DNA from: Tamarix chinensis
Taxonomy: Eukaryota > Streptophyta > Magnoliopsida > Caryophyllales > Tamaricaceae
Direction of reading: 5' to 3'
Assembly: GCA_030549775.1 (NCBI GenBank)
Contig: CM060172.1
Location: 59,980,023-60,044,022, forward strand
DNA: 64,000 nucleotides
Shown here piece by piece: positions 39,401 to 51,900 of this stretch (position 1 is its first letter; every line of letters begins with the position of its first letter). The translations under genes were made by a program, and so were the position numbers. The notes beneath the pieces were generated by a model. The model was not told the DNA's origin, made no database searches, and was given only the letters and a program-made list of their open reading frames with translations.

Positions 39401-42400
39401 AATTTAGAAAATCAAACCCAAGACAGTTCTCCTGTCATAACCCTGACCTAAGGAGGAACTGAATTTTGATCAACAGTTCTAGCATAGGCCAGTATGCACT
39501 AGTATCCAAATAATACCATTGCTCCCCTCATTCACTTCAGACCTAAGAGATGGTTCCAGTTGCCAACATGTGAAACTAAAATACCTTTGAGGTCCAAGAT
39601 ATCAATCTCCTCTGCATCTGATAGCAGATTCACTGCTACCAGACACTCCCCCTAACTCACAAATATTCTGAAAGGAATTAAACAATATGAAACAGAGATA
39701 TGTAATGAAATAGAGATGATAGTATTGATATCGAAGAGATAGTTCTGCCAGATATTCGAGGTCCTGGCCCCTCCCGTTTACAGTCCACTTTTTCCCTGCT
39801 TCCTTCGTTCCCTTCCCTCCTTTTAAATACCCCAGGCTCCCCGACTCAAGACGTACAATAACAGAAAATTATGACTTAGCAAATAGGTCCTAACAGACTC
39901 CTCAGCTACGTGCTCTGCTAAAAGACCAAAAACCCCCTGCTATAACTATTTTGCCCATCTAACCCCCCACTATCCAGCCCTTTTATTCCTCCGGACGTAA
40001 GTATATTTGATTATGGGTCTATCATTACTCTCCCCTCGGACCTTCACCTTGTCCTCAAGGTGAAACTCAGGAAACTGCTGTTTGATGAGATCGAATTCCT
40101 CCCAAGATGCTTCGAACTCTGGCAACCCCTTCCACTTAATCAGAACTTCCAGTGTGCCCTGGGAGTTGTAGCGCAAATCCAGGATAGCTTCAGGTTCAAC
40201 CTTCCACTCTATATCAGTGGTTAGAACCGGGGTAAACGGTTGGGCCTGACTTCCTTCCCCCACTGCCTCCTTGAGTAAGGAAACATGAAAAACAGGATGT
40301 ATGGAGGCATCATCCGGTAACTTAAGGCGATACGCCACCTTTCCCACCCTGGCCTCCACTTGGTATGGCCCAAAATACCTTGGAGCCAGTTTCTCATTGA
40401 GGCGTTTAGCCAAAGATCTGTGGCGATACGGTTTCAGCTTCACAAATACCCAACTTCCTACCATAAACTCCTGCTCCCTTCGCTTCTTGTCTGCCTGTTG
40501 CTTCATTCTCAACTGAGCCCGCTGGAGGTGATATTTCAACTCCTCTAGAACTGCATCCCTCTCCTTAAGCTCGTGATCCACTGCTGCAAAGGGAGTATTC
40601 CCGGTTTCATAACGCAACAGTGAGGGGGGGTCTCGGCCATATAAGGCAGCAAAAGGTGTAGATTGTATAGCCGAATGGTAGGAGGTGTTATACAAAAACT
40701 CCGCCCAAGGTATCCACTTTACCCACTGTTTGGGTTTGTCCCCTACAAAACAGCGTAAGTAGGTCTCCAAACTCCGATTGACCACCTCTGTTTGGCCATC
40801 CGTTTGGGGATGGTATGCTGTGCTAAAACGCAACTTTGTTCCCTGCAGCTTAAACAGTTCCTTCCAAAAATTGCTCACAAACACCTTATCCCGATCTGAT
40901 ACTATTGATTTTGGGATCCCATGTAAGCGGACTATTTCTTTCACAAATATAGCAGCAACCACACGTGCAGTAAAGGGATGCTTTAAGGGGATAAAGTGGC
41001 CATACTTGGTCAAACGGTCCACTACTACCATCACGCAGTCATAACCTTCTGAACTAGGCAGTCCTTCCACAAAGTCTAGTGAAATATCTTCCCAGACCTG
41101 TTGAGGAATAGGTAAGGGCTGTAACAACCCTGCTGGGCTCAAAGTCTGGTATTTATTTTGTTGGCATACCCCGCACCCGGCAACATAATCTTGAACCTCC
41201 TTTCTCATTCCTGGCCAGTATACCTCCCTTGCTAGTCTATGATATGTTCTTAACGCTTCCGAGTGGCCTCCCAATCCTCCACCATGAAATTTTGCCAGTA
41301 ACTTCTTCCTCCATTCAGATTTTGCTGGAATGACTAAATGCCCACGATACATTAAATTTCCTTGCTGCAAGTTGTAACCTCCTGTGTTCGGCAGCCCCTG
41401 CTGTAACTCCTGCACTATGGCTCTCAATTTCGGGTCAGCTGCCACTTCAGATTGAAGGGAGCTCCAATCCTTTATCCACACAGCAGAGAGAGCAGCACAA
41501 TTAGCTTCTGACTCCCTCCGGGATAGTGCGTCTGCAGCCTTGTTCTCCCCTCCGGGTTTGTATTCAATAGTGAAGTTGTAACTCCACAACTTTGTGATCC
41601 ATCTGAGATGCTCTTCGGGTATTACTCGCTGCTCCAACAAGTACTTTAGGCTCTTTTGATCAGTCCTCACTGTAAATCTCTGTCCCATAAGGTAGTGTCG
41701 CCATCGCTGTATAGCCAACACTACTGCCATTAATTCCCTTTCGTATACGGACTTCAGACGCGCCCGCTGGCCTAAGGCTTGGCTGAAATAGGCGATTGGA
41801 CGCTGTTTCTGCATCAGCACTGCTCCAACACCAATTCCCGAGGCATCCGTTTCTATCACAAAGGGTTCCCGAAAATCAGGCAGCCCCAAAACTGGTACAG
41901 ATGACATGGCCTGCTTGAGTTTATCAAATGCTTCCTGAGCCTCGACATTCCACCCGAAACTATCTTTTTTTAATTGAGCAGTGAGAGGAGCTGCTATGTG
42001 GCCATAGTGCTTCACAAATTTCCTGTAATATCCTGTCAAACCCAAGAATCCCCACAGCTCCTTCAATGTCTTTGGTACCGGCCAGCTCTTCATACACTTG
42101 AGTTTAGATGGGTCAGCCGCTACCCCTTCAGCAGAGATTATATGACCCAAGTACTCCAGTTCCAACTGTCCAAATGCACATTTTTTTATGTTCACTGTTA
42201 GGGCATTAGTACGCAATACTTCAAACACTATTGTTAAGTGTTTGGCATGACTTTCCATGTCTTGGCTGTACACCAATATATCATCAAAAAATACCAATAC
42301 GAACTTACGGAGGAAGGGTTTAAATACATCATTCATCAAAGCTTGAAAAGTAGCCGGTGCATTAGTCAGTCCGAACGGCATTACCAGGAATTCATAGTGC

Positions 42401-45400
42401 CCTTCATGTGTCCGGAAAGCAGTCTTTGGGACATCCTCAGGGTTTACTCTGATCTGGTGGTACCCGGACTTTAAATCCAGCTTGGAGAACACAGAGGCCC
42501 CATGCAGCTCATCAAGCAGTTCATCAATCATAGGTATGGGAAATTTATCAGGGATTGTCACCTTGTTCAGCGCTCTGTAGTCAACACAAAACCGCCAACT
42601 GTTGTCTTTTTTCCTGACTAGTAGCACTGGGCTTGAGAAAGGACTGTGGCTGGGTCTAATCACCCCGGCGGCCAACATCTCGCCCACTAAACGCTCAATC
42701 TCATCTTTCTGCACTTGAGGGTACCGGTAGGGCCTCACGCTTATTGGTCCAGTACCCGGGATCATTGGAATTCTGTGGTCCAATCTGCGTTGGGGGGGAA
42801 GTCCCCACGGTTCCCTTGTTACTTCAGGAAAGCTCTGCACTACCTCCTGTAGTAGGAGGGGTATATCAGCCGGTGCTCGCTCTGAGCAGAAGTTGGATGC
42901 AAGTGCACAACATTCGAGTAAAATTCCCTGTCCCCCTTGGCATACTGTTCGAATTAAGGATTTAAGGGAGACCTGGGTTTTGCACAAATCAGCATCTCCC
43001 CGTAGTGTGACTGCTGTCTTATTCACCGTAAATTTCATCAGCAGGTTCCTCCAATTGATCTGCATCATACCCAATTTCTCCAACCATTGCATTCCTAATA
43101 TGGCATCTGCACTTCCTAACTGAAGGGGCAGAAAGTCTTCAATTACCTCCACCTCTGGTAGAGACAGCCGAACTCCCTTGCATATTCCTTGTGTCTGGAC
43201 AGAATTTCCGGTCCCCATAAGTACTCCATACGAGGCTGTCTCAGTTATAGGGAGTCCCAGCCTCTTCACCAATTCGGCTGCAATGAAGTTGTGTGTCGCG
43301 CCGCAGTCGATCAAAACAATTACTGCCTCCTCCTGAATCGTCCCTCTCAGCTTCATGGTTCTAGGGGTAGTGAGTCCCACGACTGAATTCATGGACAGCT
43401 CTACCTCGCCCTTGACTTCCGCCCTGACTTCAGTCGCTTCTATGGGTGCGTCTGCCTCTCCTTCGTCCAGCTCAATAGTATCGTCCACCAGCAGCAGGTG
43501 GAGCATGCGATTCTTACAGACATGGCCAGGCGAGTATTTTTCTTCACACCGAAAACAGAGCCCCTTCTCCCGTTGGCGCAGCAGCTCGGCATCTGGAAGT
43601 CGCCGGATTCCTGGAGTTCTCCTGCTGGCTTGCGATTCTTCAAGGCGAGGTGCGTTGTTGGTACTGGGTGGCGAGAACCTTGGGGTTGAGTTCGCGACCA
43701 TCGGTTTGGTCGGTCCAGTGACGGGCGAAGTTGAGTAGGTACTTCCCGGGGTCAAATTTCCCCGACCCGGTAACCTCAGCTTGGACCCCATCTCCTCGAG
43801 TCCACTTAAACCATTTCCCCCTGTCTGGACGACCCGATTTTTATCTTCCACCATTTGGGCCAACTCCATTATCTCAGCCAATCCATTGGGCCGCATCATT
43901 CGAACCTCAGCCCGCACCGCTGGTTTTAGCCCGTTCAGGAAAGTGCTGATGAGCACTTCCTCTGTTAATCGTCCCTACAACGGGGCAGCCAGCGACTCAA
44001 ACACCTCCAGGTACTCCTCCACTGAAGTCTCTTGACGAATAGACAAGAATTTTTCGCAGAGAGTTCCTTCATGTTTCGGCCGAAATCGGGTAAGGAATGC
44101 CTCCTTGAAATTTCTCCAGGTCGTGAACCGTCTCCCTTCTTCCACATATTGAAACCAGGCGAGAGCCTTCCCCTCCATAGCCACTGGTACCAATTCTAGC
44201 CTCTCATCCTCTGTGAGCTGGTTCAGGTTAAAGTATCGTTCCGCGCGGAACAACCATCCATCCGGGTCTGAACCACTGAAGATTGGAAACTCCAGCTAGC
44301 GAACAGGGCGGTACTCCACCCGTGGGGCCCCTTGTTCTATGGTGCAGGTTGCTGCTGGTCCTGTATTTGTGACCTCTCGTTCGTCCTCCTTCTCCTGCCG
44401 TGAATTGGATGGAGCCATCGCTCGATCTCCTTGCCTAATCAGCTGATCTAATCTGCCCATCACCTCCATCAGGGTTCTTTCGAGCTGTGGGATCTTCTGG
44501 GTATCCCCTTTGATGCCATCCACTTCATGCTGCCACTCTTCCTGTATCACAGTCAGTCTCTCCTCTAGAGTTCCCATTCGTTCTTCCATTGCTTCCATCT
44601 TCTTCTGTGCCATTTGTCCCGATCACGTACAGCTTTGATACCAAAATGATAGCAGATTCACTGCTACCAGACACTCCCCCTAACTCACAAATATTCTGAA
44701 AGGAATTAAACAATATGAAACAGAGATATGTAATGAAATAGAGATGATAGTATTGATATCGAAGAGATAGTTCTGCCAGATATTCGAGGTCCTGGCCCCT
44801 CCCGTTTACAGTCCACTTTTTCCCTGCTTCCTTCGTTCCCTTCCCTCCTTTTAAATACCCCAGGCTCCCCGACTCAAGACGTACAATAACAGAAAATTAT
44901 GACTCAGCAAATAGGTCCTAACAGACTCCTCAGCTACGTGCTCTGCTAAAAGACCAAAAACCTCCTGCTATAACTATTTTGCCCATCTAACCCCCCACTA
45001 TCCAGCCCTTTTATTCCTCCGGACGTAAGTATATTTGATTATGGGTCTATCAGCATCCTACAAGCTACCAAAATCAACTCATAAACAAATTCACTCAACA
45101 ATTCATGAAATCGATCTTCCAGACTACTATTTGCAGAACAATTGATATGATTAAACTTTCAAATCAAATTCACCGATTTTCAAGAAAATATGGCAAACAC
45201 ATGCGTATAATACCAAGCTATAAGAAATGCCTACGAGTTCATTCTGAGATGCCAAAAGAATATTACTACATATTGAAATGACCAATATTTGAAATGGAAA
45301 ATATGTGGGAAATGGAAAAAATAACTTAATCTCAAGCTAACAAATATAATTTCTGCCTTCACATATAGGAAAAGAATCTAAGATTTAACTAGTATTTGAT

Positions 45401-45924
45401 TCAGACTTCCTAAGGAAAGACAGTATTCAAAGCTATGGGCTATGAGATAACACAAACTGTTCATGTGAATTAAGGCAATATAATAAAATTGCACCAAGCG
45501 CTATACTACAACTAAATTTAGAATGTATGGACTACTAGAGAAACACCATTAAGAGATATGAAATGATTCAGATCATAGAGGAAATGAAAACCAATTTAGA
45601 AATAGAATAACTGAAAAGACTAAGGCCCTGTTTTTCTCGTCTCAATTTTTACATCTTATCTTGATTAGTGTTGTGATTTGACATGATATGTAATGAGTTG
45701 TGATGAGAATTAAAGTAACTTATTGTTATAGTTAATAATAATATTAATGATAAATATTATAATTATAATTAAGAATAATGATGAAAATCATTCTAATTAA
45801 TATAATCGTATATATTATTTTCATTTATGGTAATACTTATATTATTATTATTATTTTATTCTTATTCTAATTCTTATTATAATAATAACTATAAGAAAAT
45901 TATTAGTTATTACTATAAATAAAG

Positions 45925-45955
<31 letters not shown>

Positions 45956-48900
45956 TAATTGGTTAATATTTTTAACAATTATAATCATATTATTATTTTA
46001 ATTATAATAATTAGAATAATAATAATAATAATTATTATACTACAATCACAATAATTAATTATTATTATTATTATTATTTGATATGAAAATAATGTGAGAA
46101 AAACAGGGCCTAAGAATTATTCAAAAATAACAAAAAATTGAAATTCTACACCTTTATCTCAATACTACTTATGGCATAAGGTTGGCAAGATGGCCGAATA
46201 ACCCATAACTAAATGTAAAGCTCTTAACACTAACCCAAGTGGATTACCAGCCACCTGGCCATGGAGTGACACTTGTTCATATAAAATAAAATAGTTTAAA
46301 CTCATAGGATTAGTTGAATTGTGCATGAGCTCATCCAAACACAACCTAATCATGCTTCCCCCTTCCCCAATATTTTTTTCCAGAAATACATAACTAAATT
46401 TGTTAAATACTAGATTGATCTATTCCTTTTTTTTTTGTTGCTTTTTATGTTTGTCAACGACGTAGGAGGAGAGTATTGGTGCAGTTGACCGCTCCAAGGA
46501 GATCCAGGAAAACTAAGATTATATATTGCTTTACATTCTCAACCACCCATAATATTGGAAGAATGCATTGACAAATGTTACATACTTCCAACCTTGGTTA
46601 GCACAACATCAATATTGCAGCCAAATCATCCATTTTCACAAATATAGACTTCTAAGGACTTAGGCCCAATTTTCCATGCTATGAGCAACCCTCCCTGAGC
46701 ATGGCCCACATAAGGTGAAGAGATTTACCTTTGAAACAACTTATAAACAACTAGATTCAATGCAATGTATCAAATCCCCCTTAAGAGTGGGGTTGTAAAT
46801 GAACACAGTCGAGTCGAACTGCCTCAAACTCGTCTTATTTAACTAAACAAAGGAGCTGAACTTACGAGCCAAGGCTATAAATGAGCCGAGTCAAAATTTT
46901 CTGAGATCGAGCTCAACTCGTTCAATAAATGAGTCTAAAATTAATGCTTAGCCTTGGCTCATGTACAGCCTTACTTAAGAGTATTTAGACCAACAAGCTC
47001 AAAGATAATAACTCAAGTTTCTTAGTAACTGACCCAAATCTTACAACTGGTTTTCATTATAATCTCCCACCAGCATGGGAAAAACACATTCTAGGTTCTA
47101 CATTCAATCCATAATAGATTCTGCAATTTTTTTGTTCACATTACCGTATCAGCCCAGCTTCTCTTCTCTCCTTAGTTATTTATCTTTTTTTTTTCAATAA
47201 GAGACAGAAAGAACCCTCAGAAAACAGAAGTATGCACTTCATTCTTCATAGCAGGTCTCGGCAACAATATTCAACGTTGTGATACAAAAATATCCAGCCG
47301 ATCACCAACATCGATAGCAACATTGACTCTATCATGTTACCAAAAAAAAAAGAAAAATTAGCCTGAAAAGTTGTTTGAGCTCTCAATAAAAGCTACTTCA
47401 AAACTATCGCCTCTGTACAGGGAAGTTGCTCATATGCATACACAAACCCACTTTGGCACCCTGTTCTTTTCTGAAATTAGCTATTAAAGCTTTAAATAAA
47501 CCCAATTAATTGGCTCTTTTTATTGCAAGCATGATTGAATTGAATCACAAGCTCATTTTGATTGCATTGCAATATAAAATTTTCAGTTTCTGCCGAGATG
47601 ATATCCTGGATAATCTTTTGACTAGGTAGGTGACGTAAAGCACTGCCATGGACAATCACCAAACACTGCATTCTAACACCACAATCAGATTAAGTTTTAT
47701 GCTGGTTGTATGCATGTCATTAGTGAGAAACTCTCACAATTGGAAGAAACAGCTGTGAGAACCCAAAAAAAAAAAAACCCTGGAAAGAGATTTATAATTG
47801 TAAGATATGGTAATTACTTAGAAAAATTAGGGTAGTTAGTATATATATATATATATATATATATATTTGGAAAAGGGAACTGAGAAGAGGATATATTGTA
47901 ACTTAATAAAAAAGAAAAAAGAAGAAAAAAAGGGCATTATCCAGCAAAGAAACTGTATCTGATAAAGATAAATTATTGACTAAGTGCTTCAGTAAAGGGT
48001 AAATTAACTAGTAATTTTATGTTATCTAAGTAAATCAGCTCTAATTAAGTCAGCCTCCCAAACCAAAGAAATCAGAGAGTAAGAATGCATGCAGTCACTC
48101 ATATTCATAGTTCTTTTGCACTCTAGGCGAAGAAATAGAAGAAGAAGAAGAAGAAGAAGAAGAACCGGAACAAGTGTAGCAAGCAACTTAGTGAGCACCG
48201 AAAGGTATACAGTACTCCATGCTATTCTTATAGTAAACTCCTTGATCATCAACTAATAATACTATCATACCAATTTTGTTAATAGTCATAACACCGATTT
48301 AAATAAGTCTGTGGTTACTGAATTAGTAGAAAGAGGTTTACTAACCTATTTAATTTTTGAATCCATACTGTGAATGTATGCCGTCAGCAACTTGCCTCGC
48401 CAGGTGTTGTTACTGGGTATGTGCCACCAGCCGGAAGGTAGAATAGGAAGAAATTATTTTAATAGATCATTTCACACAGCAGTAGTGGCTTTTATAAAAG
48501 TATCGAGACCAGAGAAAAGAAGTTATAAAATAAAATAAATCCTCTATGCCCATGACATATAACTAGCTAGTACTACTAGCGGGGATATAGGATTATTGGT
48601 ACTTGTATGACCTTGCATTGTCTAGTTTGCAATTATGACTTCAATTCTAGAACCACACATAAAGCTATGGTCTTTTATTTATTCATTTACTTTTGGTTGT
48701 TCTCATATAATGCTTAACTTTATTAGCATTATAATAATACATGACACTTAATCTTGGTCATACATGGGGTGCATGTGCAAAGGGTAGTTGATGATTGGGA
48801 ATGTAGTGTTGTTATAACTAATTAAAATTAAGTAAATAGTTTGGGAACATTCAATTAATTAGGTATATAAAATACAAGTAATATTATATTTAATTACTAT

Positions 48901-51900
48901 GAATAGTATATTGATTTGTATTATAGGATCATCCGACTAGTAAACTGGTTCGGTTTGGATTGCGTATTCAGGTAAGTAACTTGGTCATTGACCCTTCTGT
49001 ACTTAAAGATATATTTATTGTAATCATCTACTTTTTTATAAAATAATATTTTTATAAACTATGTCCATTTTAAGTCATGAAATATTTGAATTTTGCACTT
49101 TGTATTTTGAACAGAAAAAGGGATCAAGCTTTTATTGATATTTGATTGTTTTAATATAGTCATTTATTATTTGATAAATTGTATGTATCTATTAGTAGGA
49201 CATCTTAAATGTTTTGTGACTGTACCCCCTAAGTGTGGAATAAACCCTTTCTGACCTATTTAGCAGTATGGGGTAACTAATCGATACTGCTTCTTTTTAT
49301 AGTGCACTACTTAGGACGTCCTTCTGGATCCTATTAACGACCGAGGGACCCATCGATTAATCTGTTGTTTCTGGACCTAATCGCGAGGGACCTTCGATAT
49401 GGCATTGTTGTAGCCATACACAGTGGTCATAGTCGCTCCAAAACTTTGATTTTGATTGGTATTAACTGTTATCGTTTCGATGGAATTCATTATTTGGTCC
49501 TATCAACCTTTCTATATTTGTTTTGTTTGATCGGGTAATCAATTGATTGATTATTTATCTCACCTGAAGTTCTCGATCATTTGTTATAATCCATGAATGT
49601 TTTTTATTGATATAGTGTTCTCAAATTTATTTATTTAATTAATTTGTTATTTATTAAAAGTGTAATCATTTTTTAAAAAAGGTAATCTTTATAATTTTCA
49701 GAAAAGATATAGTTTTTCTAAATCCATTTGTATGTATTATCATTTTTATATTGTGGCTTGGACTCTGTTTTGGCTAATGGGCCAGTTACTTAATAGTTGT
49801 GATTTGCTTATTACTTCACCAACATTTCAAATGATGAGCACGAGACTAGATGAGCAGACCGAGCTCAAAAGCGTGGTCATGGAGTTGGTCATTTAGTCCT
49901 TAATTTTTTTTATGTGTTCTACAGTTTGTTTATTATTATTTTTGTTCAATTAGACACTATCGTGTTGGCGTTATTGTTAAGCTGAATTAGAGCCTTTTGG
50001 CTATTTATTTTCACCATTGATTTGATTTCTGGATAATTGTCTCAAGTTCATATTTATTATTAGTGCCGTTAATATTTGATCCATTAGAATTGTTGTGCTT
50101 TAGTCTTGTTACCTATGTGGGTTACCTCATATGGATAGCAGCGCGTAACATCTTCCAACTAGTGGGTGGTTCAGGGGTATAATTTTCCAAAATTTTCCAG
50201 TTTCTGCCTAGATGATTTCCTGGATAATCTTTTGAATAGGCATGTGCAGCAAAACACTACCATGCACAAGAACCAAACACTGCATTCTAACACCAAAATC
50301 AGATTAAGTTCTATGCTGGTTGTATGCATGCCATTAGCGGGAAACTCTCACAATTGGAAGAAACAGCCATCATGAAAACATGTAATTGTCTCTAAAAATA
50401 AGTTTCCCACACACGAGCATATGGATGGGTCCTATTGGCTTATGTATATGACTCGCATAGACATGAATTAAGACTTCCATGTAAAGACTCAAGGACCATT
50501 TCCAGAGATCATTTTTTTTTTTTTTTTACCAAAAAAAATTAAAGATAGTACATAGCATGATATCTCAACAAGATTTAAGCTGCTTATGTAGTTTACAAAT
50601 GTTCCTATTAGTAGCCACCTATTATCCTTATCTGATACATCAAAAAAATCAGCAAATTGCAGATAAAAGAAAAGTTCAAAGAATACATGGGTCAGCTTCA
50701 ATCCAGAACAAAATCTATTTGAGTACAATTAGTCTTGAGAAAAACTGCAATAGAATTTGAAACATTGATCTTTGACTGAACAAATTATTGAATTTCATGG
50801 ATAACAGAATCCTGCCACTTTTAAGCATCTAAAATCCTTTGCCCATTTAATATAAAATGACAACATACTTACCGGCATTCTCCATAATGCTCCATGTTGT
50901 GGATAGTCAATACTATTCTTGGCTTCTGAGAATTTTCAGCAACATCCAGGCCACAATTATGCAACAACACATAACGGAATGTATAAGAGAAAATGGTGAG
51001 GAACTGGAGTATATACCTTAACTGAAAGGTGATGATACATATCCCAATAAAGCAAAGACAATGCACTTGTCTGCCATTCGTGCACGTGTATAATATCTGC
51101 CTGTGTACCAGTCACCTGTGAAGATACAGTGATTGCCATAAATTTCGAGGTAATATCTCAGAAGAACAATGCCGCCAGCAGCAGTACTAGATTTATGCCC
51201 CTCTACAACTTCACGCTTGTTCTAGCAGATTAGTGGTTTATATATTTATCAATTGAGAAACACGCTCAGTCTCTTTCATGTTTTTCCCAACTAATACAAC
51301 GACAACAACCCAGTATAAATCCCGCAGGTCTGGGAGGTAATGAAAGTGAACTGCTGCAGTAAGATCTAGTTGCTTGGTCCTCATAAGTCAAAACTTGTAG
51401 CGAACATGATAATGAAAGTGAAATGCAGCAACCAGATAAGAACTGGATCAGGGTAATGTACAGAAACTTTAAAAGGTAAAAAATCAAGGAAGAAAAAAAG
51501 TCCATAAACAACAAGCAGAGCAATCCTGCATCCACTCAGTTCAATTTACCAAAAATCTTTCCCAAGGTAATAAAGTGGTAACAACCAAGGAAATAGAAAA
51601 TCTAAAAGTGAGCATTGAGCAAACCTGCATCCACTCGAGGCAGGCACGGCTAAAGAACAAATATGCTTCCAGTTCATTATATGAACCTCCGTATATATTC
51701 TGACCTTTAAAGAACTGGTTGGATGGCTCCATCAAAATGACTGGTATACCTGATACCACCGCACGATATGCATTTGTCGGAACCCATTGACCATCATGGT
51801 AAGAATTGTATGATGTGATCAAGACCAATTCAGATAGCTGCTGTCTTGGAATGCACTCATAGAAAGGGAGCATTACATCTACCGTATGACCACGTGATAG

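Larger units (their letters stand above)
39619..45052 (-). mobile_element. Ty3/gypsy chromovirus, complete, 5434 bp
   Basis: A full-length LTR retrotransposon inserted in intron 4 of the starch synthase, in the same direction as the gene. Two 406-bp LTRs (39619-40024 and 44647-45052) run TGATAG to CTATCA and differ at only two positions. The 5-bp target-site duplication GCATC is at 39614-39618 and 45053-45057. A primer-binding site, a purine tract and gag-pol sequence are present. The size, short LTRs and C-terminal chromodomain suggest the Reina group of chromoviruses; that lineage call is an inference. Confidence 0.95.

Noticed and set aside
43355..43738. 127-codon + strand ORF and other + strand ORFs over 40300-44035
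   Set aside because: Antisense shadows of the chromovirus gag-pol frame.
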